This document shows, one piece after another, positions 46,439 through 55,201 of a DNA stretch of 64,000 nt. A program made the position numbers and the translations under genes. The stretch comes from JAWSVE01 sp050633885 (GTDB lineage Bacteria; Pseudomonadota; Gammaproteobacteria; Pseudomonadales; Cellvibrionaceae). The notes below the pieces were generated by a model. It saw nothing but the letters and a program-made list of their open reading frames with translations. It ran no database searches and had not been told where the DNA came from. Each line of letters starts with the position of its first letter. Within the stretch, counting starts at the first letter, position 1. The stretch lies in assembly GCA_050633885.1 (NCBI GenBank), contig JBOEHK010000004.1:155958-219957 (forward strand), in the 5' to 3' direction.

Positions 46439-46615
46439 CAGTGAAACGCGGTGTAAACGTGCGTTTTGTCACTCACTCTGAAGTATTTTCTAGCGTGGAT
46501 TGGTTGTTTGCATCGGACAAGATTCTTTTTCAAAAATAGCATTCGTTAATGATTCACGACAAATGTTTCCACATTTTAGTGGCCGCTGATCACGCACGGA
46601 CTATCCCTATAAATC

Positions 46616-46645
46616 TATGTCCAATACTAAAGAGTATTGGACATA
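46616..46645. repeat. Perfect 13-base-pair hairpin
   Basis: TATGTCCAATACT, loop AAAG, AGTATTGGACATA. The stem is perfect and the loop only 4 bases. No T-tract on either side, so an intrinsic terminator is unlikely. Could be a recombination site or an element remnant. Confidence 0.6.
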
Positions 46646-46909
46646 AGAAACAGATGTATCCCACCCTAAGCCAGTTGGACGACCACTCAAACCTGTAAAC
46701 TTTCACTTAAACTACGTCATCTCATTAAAGCTCATTAAATTTAATCGTCTAAGAAGACCGGACCAATTCGGGCCACCTCTTTTAGCAAAAGTAATTCGGT
46801 CGCTAATAATTAGATAAGCTGCCTAGATTTATGCACCTCAAGACACGTACATGTAGTGCATATAGTTTTTTTTGGCATACAGCTACAGTTTCGAGGACAT
46901 GTTTATTGA

Positions 46910-46948
46910 GGGTCGGCCGTCATTCTGGAAAAATTCGCCAAAGTTGAC
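46910..46948. repeat. Candidate left terminal inverted repeat of the Tn3-family element
   Basis: Starts GGGTCGGCCG and contains TGGAAAAATTCGCCAAAG. This resembles the Tn3-type 38-base ends, which open with GGGG, have an internal GGAAAA block and end near TAAG. One G of the usual four is missing. The partner repeat lies beyond the window, so it is unconfirmed. Confidence 0.4.
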
Positions 46949-47166
46949 CTAACTCTATGTTTTTAATATAAATATTTCAATGCAGTTTTATTTCGTTGCA
47001 AGTTTAGCTAAGATCACCGCCGACTGGGTATAAGGTCTTCTCTGTCGTAAAACAACAATAAGGTCTGCGAAGCGCCCGAGGTGGCCGGCGATAAGAGCAA
47101 ATACCCTTCTGAGCCTGAGAGCAGCAGGTCACCCATGCTTTACCGTAAAACTCTTTGCTTTATTCT

Positions 47167-48168
47167 TTATTGGGGTTCAGACGTTTTCCTTTTCTCTTCC
47201 AGTAAACGATTCATCATGTCCGTCTTGATTGAAATTTCTGCTTCCAGCTTGCCAATCGATACCGACGCCTCGGCCTTCCAAGCTTGCAGCTCTTCATTCA
47301 GTTTCTTGAGTTGATTAAGCTCATCCGACTGGACTTTCAGTTCTGAAAGTTTGGTGTTAAGTGTGTTAGCTTCTTCTGTTTTTGAACCCAAACTCGCTGT
47401 AAGTTTGCGCTGCTCGGCTTCCAGTTTTGCAGCTGTTTTCTGTATGGAGCCAAGCTCGGCCGCGAGTCGCCCGTTGTCCTTGTTGAGCTGTGTGATATCG
47501 GATTGCTTAACGGAAAGAGTTTGATTTAGGGCGCGAATTTCGGATTGAAGCTGCTGGCTGTGTTGCTCATGCTTTCGTTGATCCTGGTCACGCTGTTCTT
47601 TTACCGACTGGCGATAGTGCTCCATCGCTTCTCGACTATGACGATGTTTCTCTTCCAGTGACTCGATTTGGGTTTGCTTTTCAGCTAACAGCTCCCGAAG
47701 TTTTTCTTCGGTTTGAGCGGCTTTGGCTTCTTTTGCCGAGAGCGCTGCTTCGCAGGCTTTGCTCTCCTTCAGGTCAGTGAGTGCACTTTGTAATTCGTTC
47801 TCTTTATCTGAGGATATTTTATTGATAATGGCAAGCGGGCCTTCGAGTTCTTGAATTCGGCTTGTAAGCGACTGCACTTGGTGCTTATGTTTGGACTGAC
47901 TTTCATCAATTACGGCTTGGGCTTCCTGTTTCAGTGCCGAGGCCAAACGGCCAATGAGCTCCTTAATCGGCTGGCTGAGCAATGCTTCGTCATCGAGCCG
48001 GGCCGAAGCCTCTTCCTCTATCTCTCGTAGGTATCGATGGATGGTGGACTTGGAGCCAGTATTTCCAAGCTCCACGCGAATGGCGTCAATGGACGGGTTT
48101 TCGCCTCGACTGACCAGGGTTTCACGCGCTTTGGATACCAGTGCTTTGTTGACGCCGCCTCTTGCCAT
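47167..48168 (-). CDS. tnpT: TnpT-like coiled-coil DNA-binding protein (KfrA N-terminal domain)
   Basis: A 333-residue protein. Residues about 5-60 are a KfrA-type helix-turn-helix (VSKARETLVSRGENPSIDAI, then ELGNTGSKSTIHRYLREIEE). The rest is one long Glu/Gln/Lys/Leu-rich coiled coil, as in KfrA of plasmids and TnpT of Tn4651-type transposons, which is about the same length. TnpT assists the tyrosine recombinase TnpS in cointegrate resolution. With a TnpS-like and TnpA gene on the same element, that role is preferred over plasmid partition. Good ribosome site GAGAGGTG before the ATG. A dyad lies 23-53 bases upstream of the start. Confidence 0.75.
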   Translation of the reverse strand: MARGGVNKALVSKARETLVSRGENPSIDAIRVELGNTGSKSTIHRYLREIEEEASARLDDEALLSQPIKELIGRLASALKQEAQAVIDESQSKHKHQVQSLTSRIQELEGPLAIINKISSDKENELQSALTDLKESKACEAALSAKEAKAAQTEEKLRELLAEKQTQIESLEEKHRHSREAMEHYRQSVKEQRDQDQRKHEQHSQQLQSEIRALNQTLSVKQSDITQLNKDNGRLAAELGSIQKTAAKLEAEQRKLTASLGSKTEEANTLNTKLSELKVQSDELNQLKKLNEELQAWKAEASVSIGKLEAEISIKTDMMNRLLEEKRKTSEPQ

Positions 48169-48350
48169 GTTTCACCTCTCTGTATATTTCGTACTGTATT
48201 ACATACCATGTATATACGTACTATTTTATACCAGAATGTTGTGGCTGAATAGCTTATATCTAACATTAAATAATCAAGAGTTATTGAATGTTAGGCTGTA
48301 AAATGCATAAGGCATCCGCTTGCACGGTACACTTTTGATAAATCACAGGT
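48169..48350. promoter_or_regulatory. tnpT upstream region with a 31-base dyad, candidate operator or resolution-site core
   Basis: Centred on 48206, TACAT-ACC-ATGTA forms a perfect inner dyad and GTAC at both outer edges (48191 and 48218) keeps the same centre. Arms match at 9 of 14 positions. In Tn4651-type elements the resolution site lies next to tnpT, so this may be a TnpS core or a TnpT-binding site. Inference from position and symmetry. Confidence 0.4.
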
Positions 48351-49232
48351 CTATTGATCCCTACAACGTTCATTAGGGAATTCCAGCTCGATGGTTGTGT
48401 GCTCTAACCCAAATCCTAATAGGCGGTCAGCAATCTCGATTTTTAATTGGATTTGACGAGTTGGTTCTATGACCTTACACAATTCTAAATGCGCAGTCAT
48501 GACATGTTGCTCCCCATCGAGTGACCAAAAATGTAAATGATGAATATCCTTTACTTCCGCAAAGCTCAATAGTGATTCACGAATAGCATTGGCCGTATCA
48601 TCATTTGGCGTCGCCTGAAGAAACAGTTTAGTTGTGGCCCATAAATTACGAAGAACGTTGATTAATATAAAAATCGTAAAGGCAATGGAAAGAATAGGAT
48701 CGAGTATGGGCCACTCGATAAACATCAAAATGATTGAGACTACCAGTACGGCTACCCAGCCTAGAACATCTTCCAGTAAGTGCCAATTCAGCATCTGCTC
48801 ATTAAGTGACTTACCTTTGGAGAGTTTAAACGCTGCATAGCCATTGACGGTAACCCCTAGGACGGCCAAGCCGAACATACCTTCAACAACCGGCATTTCG
48901 GGGTTAAGGAGTTTGGGAATTGCTTCAGATAAAACCCAAATTGAACCGATAATTAATACGATTCCATTAATGAGTGCGCCCAATAAGGAAAATCTGCGAT
49001 AACCGTAGCTAAACCTTGAGGTGGACTCTCTTTCGCTCAGGTTACCCAGTATCCAAGCAAGACCAATCGATAAACTATCCCCTAGGTCGTGTACCGCGTC
49101 AGCCATTATTGCGGTGCTATTTGTCAGCCAACCTCCAATAAACTCGATGATCGTAAAACTGACGTTCAGATAAAATGCCCAAGCTATTCTGGAGGTGGTT
49201 TCATTTTTATGTGCGTGATTGTGCATACTCAT
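48351..49232 (-). CDS. Cation diffusion facilitator (CzcD/DmeF-like) metal transporter
   Basis: A 293-residue inner-membrane metal/proton antiporter. The N-terminal His motif HNHAHK is followed by six membrane segments. Metal-site residues are in MADAVHDLGDS (TM2) and NWHLLEDVLGW (TM5). The cytoplasmic CDF domain (about 205-293) includes IHHLHFWSLDGEQHVMTAHL, the typical His-rich strand. Likely exports Zn, Co or Cd from the cytoplasm to the periplasm, feeding the RND pump. Last gene of the minus-strand resistance operon, 68 bases after ynfA. Confidence 0.92.
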   Translation of the reverse strand: MSMHNHAHKNETTSRIAWAFYLNVSFTIIEFIGGWLTNSTAIMADAVHDLGDSLSIGLAWILGNLSERESTSRFSYGYRRFSLLGALINGIVLIIGSIWVLSEAIPKLLNPEMPVVEGMFGLAVLGVTVNGYAAFKLSKGKSLNEQMLNWHLLEDVLGWVAVLVVSIILMFIEWPILDPILSIAFTIFILINVLRNLWATTKLFLQATPNDDTANAIRESLLSFAEVKDIHHLHFWSLDGEQHVMTAHLELCKVIEPTRQIQLKIEIADRLLGFGLEHTTIELEFPNERCRDQ

Positions 49233-49300
49233 TTACCTCGGCATTGTGATGATAGTCCTTTAGCTAAACCTCTGGTTGGCTGTGTGCCGTAGTTCATTGC

Positions 49301-49627
49301 CTAGGTTGTTTGATATGAATTAAAGAAAATAAGCAGTGCACCAACAACACATAGTCCGGCGCCTAGAGAATCTTGAATATTGATCATATGTTTTTCAACT
49401 ACGACGGCCCAAACAAGAGACATAACAATATAAATCCCTCCGTAAGCAGCAAAAGCACGTCCGGCAAATGAGGCCTCCACAAACGATAAAATCCATCCAA
49501 ACAATGCAAGCGAAAGAAGTCCGGGCACTAGCCATAAGGGACTTTTATCGAGTTTGTACCACATCCAAAACGTGTAGCAGCCGGCAATTTCGAAAATGGC
49601 GGCAACGGTAAACCATAAAAAACTCAT
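49301..49627 (-). CDS. YnfA-family (UPF0060) small membrane protein
   Basis: A 108-residue protein with four hydrophobic segments. Hallmark residues of the UPF0060/YnfA family are seen: AAIFEIAGCYTFWMW near the N-terminus and AGRAFAAYGGIYIVMSL in the centre. This is an SMR-like small efflux family, often on metal-resistance islands and sometimes reported in drug export. It lies between the Gdt1-like and CDF genes in the operon. Substrate here unknown. Confidence 0.9.
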   Translation of the reverse strand: MSFLWFTVAAIFEIAGCYTFWMWYKLDKSPLWLVPGLLSLALFGWILSFVEASFAGRAFAAYGGIYIVMSLVWAVVVEKHMINIQDSLGAGLCVVGALLIFFNSYQTT

Positions 49628-49698
49628 AATATTGTCCTGTTAACTCACTTGACGTTTGAATAAGTTGTCTTCAATAGGCATAGGTGTTGGGTGGTTCT

Positions 49699-49971
49699 CT
49701 ATGCGTTATAGAGGGTAAAAATCCCAATGCCGATAAAACCAATTCCTGCAATATAGTGTAAGTATTTCTCATTGATGTATTCCGCCAGAAAACTACCCGC
49801 AAGTACACCCAAGGCAGATGCCATAATTAGTGCAGCTGAGGCAGCAAAAAAGACAGTGTACTTGCTGACATCTTTATCTGCTGCGAATAGCATTGTTGCT
49901 AGCTGCGTTTTGTCACCGAGTTCGGCGACAAATACTGAAGCGAATATCGTTAAAAATATTTTCCAGTCCAT
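49699..49971 (-). CDS. Half-size TMEM165/GDT1-family cation transporter
   Basis: A 90-residue protein with three hydrophobic segments and the signature ELGDKTQLATM at about 17-27. It corresponds to one half of a full-length Gdt1/MneA-type Mn/Ca transporter, so it would function as a dimer or with a second subunit. In related resistance islands such small members occur alone. No second half is found nearby. Part of the minus-strand metal operon. Confidence 0.9.
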   Translation of the reverse strand: MDWKIFLTIFASVFVAELGDKTQLATMLFAADKDVSKYTVFFAASAALIMASALGVLAGSFLAEYINEKYLHYIAGIGFIGIGIFTLYNA

Positions 49972-50013
49972 ACTGATTCTTATTAAATAAGAGTGTTTAG
50001 ATTTGTTTTATTG

Positions 50014-50616
50014 CTATAGCCAGCGTCGAACATGTTGGCAATACTCACTATATGATTCCCCATGCTGCTTTGTTAAATACTCCTCTTCCAAGGCCACTTG
50101 TATTTGAATCAGCGCAATATCGAGGGCAAGTATCGTTAACGTAATTGGATTGGGCAGTACCAGAAAAAATCCTAATGAAATGAAAATAACCCCGATAAAA
50201 ATAGGGTTTCTCGAATATTTAAATAAGCCTTTCTGGACAAACTCGGTCTTTGCTTCATGATCAATTCCGATTCGCCACGATGCGCCCATCTGTGATTGTG
50301 CTGCCAGCACCCAAATAAGAGAAAAAACCATTATGCCCATTCCAATCCACTGAATGGTGTCATGGTTCATCAGATCAATTGGCCCAATAGATAAATACAG
50401 GTTTGGCAGAAAGCTATAGATAATAAAAACCAGGATGGAAACCAGGGGGAGAAATTTAAAGTACCACCCCGTAATCGATTCGGCCCCTGTCTTTTGGTTG
50501 AGTTTAAAGGCGTTGACGCCCGTTCTCTTCGTAACAACAAAATTCCTGAATATAACAGCGAACCCAAAGAAGCAAATAAAGTAAACGCCTAAAAAAATGA
50601 TAATAGTATTTTGCAT
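50014..50616 (-). CDS. Isoprenylcysteine carboxyl methyltransferase-like membrane protein
   Basis: A 200-residue membrane protein with about five hydrophobic segments. The C-terminal half holds the ICMT/PEMT SAM-binding pattern: GLFKYSRNPIFIGVIFISLG, then EEEYLTKQHGESYSEYCQHV. Members of this family are frequently found in metal-resistance gene clusters (czc/mer-type islands), where their substrate is unknown. It is the next gene downstream of the RND pump gene, 37 bases away, suggesting co-expression. Confidence 0.87.
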   Translation of the reverse strand: MQNTIIIFLGVYFICFFGFAVIFRNFVVTKRTGVNAFKLNQKTGAESITGWYFKFLPLVSILVFIIYSFLPNLYLSIGPIDLMNHDTIQWIGMGIMVFSLIWVLAAQSQMGASWRIGIDHEAKTEFVQKGLFKYSRNPIFIGVIFISLGFFLVLPNPITLTILALDIALIQIQVALEEEYLTKQHGESYSEYCQHVRRWL

Positions 50617-50653
50617 AGGTATAGCCCCTTACAAAGAAGGGGCTCCTCCGTTG

Positions 50654-53600
50654 TTATTGATTCACTTTTTCGTTTTTATGAAGCCAGTGATACAGCACCG
50701 GTAAAACGAGCAGCGTTAAGAGTGTGGATGAAATAACGCCGCCGATCACCACCGTGGCAAGGGGGCGCTGAACTTCCGCGCCGGTACCCGTATTAAGTGC
50801 CATCGGCACAAAACCCAGGCTCGCAACCAACGCAGTCATCAGGACGGGCCGCAGACGAATCATTGCGCCTTCGGTAACGGCCAAAATTAAGTCGCCTTTT
50901 TCATGCCAGAGGTCACGAATAAACGCGAGCATAACTAAGCCATTAAGTACGGCGACGCCCGAAAGCGCAATAAAGCCAATACCCGCCGAGATGGACAAAG
51001 GCATATCTCGAAGATACAACGACAAGACGCCACCGGTTAACGCTAGCGGCACGCCACTAAAAATAATCAAGGCATCTTTAAGTGACGCGAAAGCCATGAC
51101 GAGAATTCCTAGAATCACCAATAGAGTAATAGGCACCACGATGGACAAGCGTTGGCTTGCAGACTCCAGTTGTTCAAAGGTGCCGCCATAATCTAACCAA
51201 TATCCCGGTGGGATATCCGCTTGTTCACGGATGCTGGCTTGCACTTCTTTCACGAAACTGCCCAGGTCGCGACCGCGGACGTTAGCAGTGACCACAACTC
51301 GGCGCTTACCGTTCTCGCGACTTATTTGCGCGGGCGCAGGTGAAATATCCAAGGTTGCGACTTCTTCGAGTGGTACGTAATCTCCATTGGGGAGTGGTAC
51401 TGGTAGAAATTTTAAACGGTCGATATCGCGACGCGTTGTTTCCGGTAAGCGAACCACCAATTCAAAACGTCGATCACCCTCGTTGATAATGCCGGCGGAT
51501 TCGCCACCAATGGCGGCAGAAACCCAATCCTGAAGTTCGGCAACATTTAAACCATATCGGCCCAAGGCAGTGCGATTCGGTATCACGGAAAGCGTAGGTA
51601 ACCCAGTCACTTGTTCAACCCGAGCATCGGCCGCGCCTTCAATTGCGTTAACGATTCCCAGGATTTCGTTGGCGGTTATGACGAGTTGGTCCAAGCCATC
51701 GCCAAAAACCTTGATGCCCAGATCCGCCCGCACACCCGAAATCAGTTCGTTAAAGCGCATTTGAATGGGCTGGGTGAACTCGTAGTTATTTCCCGGTAGC
51801 TCCTCAACAGAGCGTTCTATCTCCTCAACGAGCTCAGTTTTCGTCTTGGTTGGATTTGGCCATTCACTTCGCGGCTTCAGTGTCACAAAATTATCGGCAA
51901 CATTCGGTGGCATTGGGTCTGTAGCTACCTCGGCAGTACCGATACGTGCAAATACCTTATCCACTTCAGGAAAGGATTTGATTCTCTGTTCGAGGATTTC
52001 CTGCATTTCCACGGCTTGCTCAAGACCAGTACCTGGAATACGCATGGCATGCAGTGCGATGTCCCCCTCATTTAATTGTGGAATAAATTCGGAGCCTAAA
52101 GTGGAAGCTAACCATAAACAAAACACAACGAGTACTGAGGCAAAGCTCACCACCGCCCAGCGAAATTTCAGGGCGAGGTTAAGCAGCGGTTTGTAGGCGG
52201 ATTTTGCTTTGCTGATAACGATGCTTTCTTTTTCACTGATTTTGCCATTCATAAACACCGCAACAGCAGCAGGCACCACCGTTAACGACAGCACCATGGC
52301 TGACAGCAAGGCCATCACTACCGTTGCTGCCATTGGGTGGAACATTTTACCTTCAACACCGGTTAGGCTGAATATCGGGATGTAAACGATGGTAATAATG
52401 GCCACGCCAAATAAGCTGGGGCGAATCACCTCCGATGTTGCTTCGAAGACCGTGTTTAGGCGTTCGCGTAAGTCTTGCAGTCTGCCATTCGCATGCTGAG
52501 GTTCGGCCAAGCGGCGAACACAGTTTTCAACAATAATCACCGCACCATCAACAATCAATCCGAAATCGAGGGCTCCCAAACTCATAAGATTGGCCGACAC
52601 GCCGGTTTTCACCATGCCAGTAATTGTCATCAACATGGCTAACGGAATGACCGCCGCAGTGATCAATGCCGCGCGAATATTTCCCAGCAAGAGAAACAGC
52701 ACCACGACGACTAGAAGCGCGCCTTCCATCAGATTTTTGGATACGGTGGCAATGGCCTTATCAACCAGCGCGGTGCGATCGTAAACGGCTTCCGCCACCA
52801 CACCTTTCGGTAACGAAGCTTGTATAGCATCGAGTTTAGTTGCCACATCCTGAGCAACCGTACGGGAGTTAGCACCGATGAGCATCATGGCAGTACCTAA
52901 CACGGTTTCCACACCATCGCGTGTTGCGGCACCAGTGCGCAGCTCTTTACCAATTCCGATCTCAGCGATATCCTTGATTTTAATCGGCACGCTGTCATGT
53001 TCAGTAATGATGACATTGCCGATGTCCTCGCTTGTTGCAAGCTGGCCAGGAGAGCGCACTAAAAGTTGCTGGCCATTGCGTTCGATATAGCCTGCACCGC
53101 GATTGTCATTGTTAGCTTGTAAAGCTTGCACGACTTCTTCAACGCTGACTTTATAGAGCAGCAATTTAGCGGGATCAGGCATTACGTGGTATTGCTTGTT
53201 GTAGCCACCAATACTGTTAACTTCAATGACGCCTTTCACCTGTGCAAGCTGAGGTTTGATAATCCAGTCCTGAATTTCTCGCAATGCGGTTGCGGTGTAG
53301 GGTTCACCATTGGCCATCCGGGCATCAGATTTGGCTTGCACGGTGTACATAAATATCTCACCCAGGCCGGTGGAGATCGGTCCCATTTCCGGTTCGAGCC
53401 CAGGCGGTAAGACACTTTTGATCGCACCCAGTCGAGCGTTAATCAGGTTGCGGGCAAAATAGATATCAGTGCCTTCTTCAAACACGACCGTAACTTGTGA
53501 CAAACCATAACGTGACAGTGATCGCGTGTAGGATAGATTGGGTAAGCCGGCCAGCGCAGTCTCCACCGGATAGGTAATGCGTTGTTCCGATTCCAATGGT

Positions 53601-53770
53601 GAGTAACCCGGAGCGGCGGTATTAATTTGTACCTGAACATTGGTGATATCGGGTACTGCATCAATAGGAAGTTTTTGATAGCTCCATACGCCGACACCGA
53701 CAATGAGTAAAATAGAACATAAAAACAGTAGGCGCCGCTCAATAGCTAAGCGCAATATAGATTCAATCAT
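50654..53770 (-). CDS. czcA: CzcA/CusA-type heavy-metal RND efflux pump
   Basis: A 1038-residue inner-membrane RND antiporter that expels divalent cations from the periplasm or cytoplasm through an adaptor and outer-membrane channel. N-terminus MIESILRLAIERRLLFLCSI and the family segment PDITNVQVQINTAAPGYSPL are typical. The TM4 motif DFGLIVDGAVIIVENC near residue 400 carries the Asp/Asp/Glu relay seen in CzcA-type (Zn/Co/Cd) pumps rather than the monovalent Cu/Ag set. Twelve membrane segments, two large periplasmic domains. Substrate class inferred from that motif and from the CadR regulator. Confidence 0.93.
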   Translation of the reverse strand: MIESILRLAIERRLLFLCSILLIVGVGVWSYQKLPIDAVPDITNVQVQINTAAPGYSPLESEQRITYPVETALAGLPNLSYTRSLSRYGLSQVTVVFEEGTDIYFARNLINARLGAIKSVLPPGLEPEMGPISTGLGEIFMYTVQAKSDARMANGEPYTATALREIQDWIIKPQLAQVKGVIEVNSIGGYNKQYHVMPDPAKLLLYKVSVEEVVQALQANNDNRGAGYIERNGQQLLVRSPGQLATSEDIGNVIITEHDSVPIKIKDIAEIGIGKELRTGAATRDGVETVLGTAMMLIGANSRTVAQDVATKLDAIQASLPKGVVAEAVYDRTALVDKAIATVSKNLMEGALLVVVVLFLLLGNIRAALITAAVIPLAMLMTITGMVKTGVSANLMSLGALDFGLIVDGAVIIVENCVRRLAEPQHANGRLQDLRERLNTVFEATSEVIRPSLFGVAIITIVYIPIFSLTGVEGKMFHPMAATVVMALLSAMVLSLTVVPAAVAVFMNGKISEKESIVISKAKSAYKPLLNLALKFRWAVVSFASVLVVFCLWLASTLGSEFIPQLNEGDIALHAMRIPGTGLEQAVEMQEILEQRIKSFPEVDKVFARIGTAEVATDPMPPNVADNFVTLKPRSEWPNPTKTKTELVEEIERSVEELPGNNYEFTQPIQMRFNELISGVRADLGIKVFGDGLDQLVITANEILGIVNAIEGAADARVEQVTGLPTLSVIPNRTALGRYGLNVAELQDWVSAAIGGESAGIINEGDRRFELVVRLPETTRRDIDRLKFLPVPLPNGDYVPLEEVATLDISPAPAQISRENGKRRVVVTANVRGRDLGSFVKEVQASIREQADIPPGYWLDYGGTFEQLESASQRLSIVVPITLLVILGILVMAFASLKDALIIFSGVPLALTGGVLSLYLRDMPLSISAGIGFIALSGVAVLNGLVMLAFIRDLWHEKGDLILAVTEGAMIRLRPVLMTALVASLGFVPMALNTGTGAEVQRPLATVVIGGVISSTLLTLLVLPVLYHWLHKNEKVNQ

Positions 53771-53780
53771 GGTGCGCCCC

Positions 53781-54869
53781 TTAGTGTTCGTGTTCAGCTT
53801 CGGATTTTTCGATATCGGCTTTAATTAAGTAGCTGTTTTGACTGACATACTCAGCGCTACCCTCAAGGCCATCGATGACTTCATAAAAGTGGTCGTCTGC
53901 CCGCCCCAACACAAGAGGGGTAAAGGTGTATTCATCGCCGTGCTTTACAAATACTCCCTGGCGGCCACCTAAGTTTTGGACGGCATCTTTCGCAACGGCA
54001 AGGGAGACGGGAAAGCGACCAATCTCTAATTGGGCTTCCACCATCAAGCCTGGAGATAAGGCGTGCTTGCTATTGTCCAGCTTGACCCGCGCCAATTGAT
54101 AAGGGGCGTCCATCGATGGCACAACATGTTTGACCTTAGATTCAACTCGTCCGTTAGCTGTCAAAACATGCACTGACTGACCTTCTGCGACCGAGGATTG
54201 TTGCGCAGGATAAACACGCAGCTCTGCCCACACAGTGTCAAAGTTGGCAATAGAAAATAGAATTTGATCCTGAGTCACTTCACCACTGTTGGCGTGCCGT
54301 TGAACAACACGACCAGAAATAGGTGAGCGGATTGTGTAGATTTTAAGGCTTTCATTGGATTCAATTTCTGCCAATAGGTCACCGGTTTTTACAGCATCGC
54401 CAATAGTAACTTGAACAGACTTAACGAGGCCTTCAAAACGTGCTCGTACATGGCTTAGCTGCTCTGGCCCCGAGATCAAATTACCGTAAACAGTGATGGT
54501 TTGGTGGAGCTCTTGTGAGCCGGCGATTGCGGTAACGATGCCCACTTGTTGCGCCATGTCGCTATCGATGCGGCTGCTATTTTCTTCCCCGTGTCCGTGC
54601 TCATCTTCGTCATCATTTCCGTGACCATGTTCATTATGATCGTGTCCGTCGTCATCGTGATCAACGTGGTCTTCATGCTGATCATGGTCACCGTCTTCAT
54701 GATGTGGCGCATGTTGTTCTTTGGCTTCATGCTCATGTTCGTGGTCACCCTCCGACCAGGCGTTTAATGACAGTGCATTTAGCAGAAATACAAAAGCAAT
54801 CAGCACGCCTGAAAAAGGTGTTTTGCTTTTAGGTTTTAAATAAGAAAATAAAGTAGTTAAGTCCTTCAT
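53781..54869 (-). CDS. czcB: CzcB-like periplasmic adaptor (membrane fusion protein) with His/Asp-rich N-terminus
   Basis: A 362-residue adaptor bridging the RND pump and the outer-membrane channel. An N-terminal hydrophobic segment ends near LNAWS. Residues about 41-97 are a His/Asp/Glu-rich tract (HEHEHEAKEQHAPHHEDG pattern) that should bind divalent metals. After this come the barrel-sandwich/lipoyl halves (LAEIESNESLKIYTIRSPIS) and a beta-barrel part. The start overlaps the stop of the upstream His-rich gene (TAATG), so the two are translationally coupled. Ten bases before the czcA-type gene. Confidence 0.92.
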   Translation of the reverse strand: MKDLTTLFSYLKPKSKTPFSGVLIAFVFLLNALSLNAWSEGDHEHEHEAKEQHAPHHEDGDHDQHEDHVDHDDDGHDHNEHGHGNDDEDEHGHGEENSSRIDSDMAQQVGIVTAIAGSQELHQTITVYGNLISGPEQLSHVRARFEGLVKSVQVTIGDAVKTGDLLAEIESNESLKIYTIRSPISGRVVQRHANSGEVTQDQILFSIANFDTVWAELRVYPAQQSSVAEGQSVHVLTANGRVESKVKHVVPSMDAPYQLARVKLDNSKHALSPGLMVEAQLEIGRFPVSLAVAKDAVQNLGGRQGVFVKHGDEYTFTPLVLGRADDHFYEVIDGLEGSAEYVSQNSYLIKADIEKSEAEHEH

Positions 54870-55153
54870 TATTTATTCTCCTTTGTTTTTTTATTAGCAT
54901 GGTCATCGGCGTGATCGTTATGGTCATGATCTTCATCGCGATCATCTTTGGTGGGATTCTTTTTGTGATCGACGTGGTTCTGATGTTCCTCGTGGTCGCC
55001 TTCAGCATGGTGTTTTTTATGGTTTCCACTTTCTTCGTGTTGATGGTCGTGATTGTGTTCTTCCGCTGCGTGAACATACGTACTTAAAACAAAGCTACTT
55101 AAAACAACGGTTAGTGTCGTGAGTGCTGTGATAATTGATTTTTTCATGGTCAT
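54869..55153 (-). CDS. Small His-rich exported protein
   Basis: A 94-residue protein with signal segment STIITALTTL-like (MTMKKSIITALTTLTVVLSS) ending near VHAA. The mature 60 residues are dominated by His, Asp, Glu and Lys (EEHNHDHQHEESGNHKKHHA). A short periplasmic metal-binding or buffering protein, coupled to czcB. AGGA ribosome site lies just upstream. No family recognised beyond metal-binding low complexity. The plus-strand reading of this segment is an artefact of its codon bias. Confidence 0.75.
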   Translation of the reverse strand: MTMKKSIITALTTLTVVLSSFVLSTYVHAAEEHNHDHQHEESGNHKKHHAEGDHEEHQNHVDHKKNPTKDDRDEDHDHNDHADDHANKKTKENK

Positions 55154-55201
55154 AAATTCCTAAGGCCTGATAGTGATCAAACCTGAATAAAATGGATTGA
55201 A

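Larger units (their letters stand above)
46200..46909. other. Gene-free junction between the resident region and the Tn3-like element
   Basis: No protein gene is supported. The segment holds a 129-base inverted-repeat-bounded element (46271-46399), an exact 24-base tandem duplication overlapping its right end (46391-46438), and a 13-base-pair perfect hairpin (46616-46645). These are signs of past insertions at this site. The rest is featureless to the eye. Confidence 0.65.

Noticed and set aside
47081..47314. A 77-codon plus-strand frame next to the transposon border
   Set aside because: Mostly antisense to the coiled-coil tnpT-like gene, without ribosome site or homology.
54546..55087. Two plus-strand frames giving very hydrophobic Val/Ile/Met-rich proteins
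   Set aside because: Antisense of His/Asp codons in the adaptor and the small His-rich protein (GTG/ATG complement of CAC/CAT). Not real membrane proteins.
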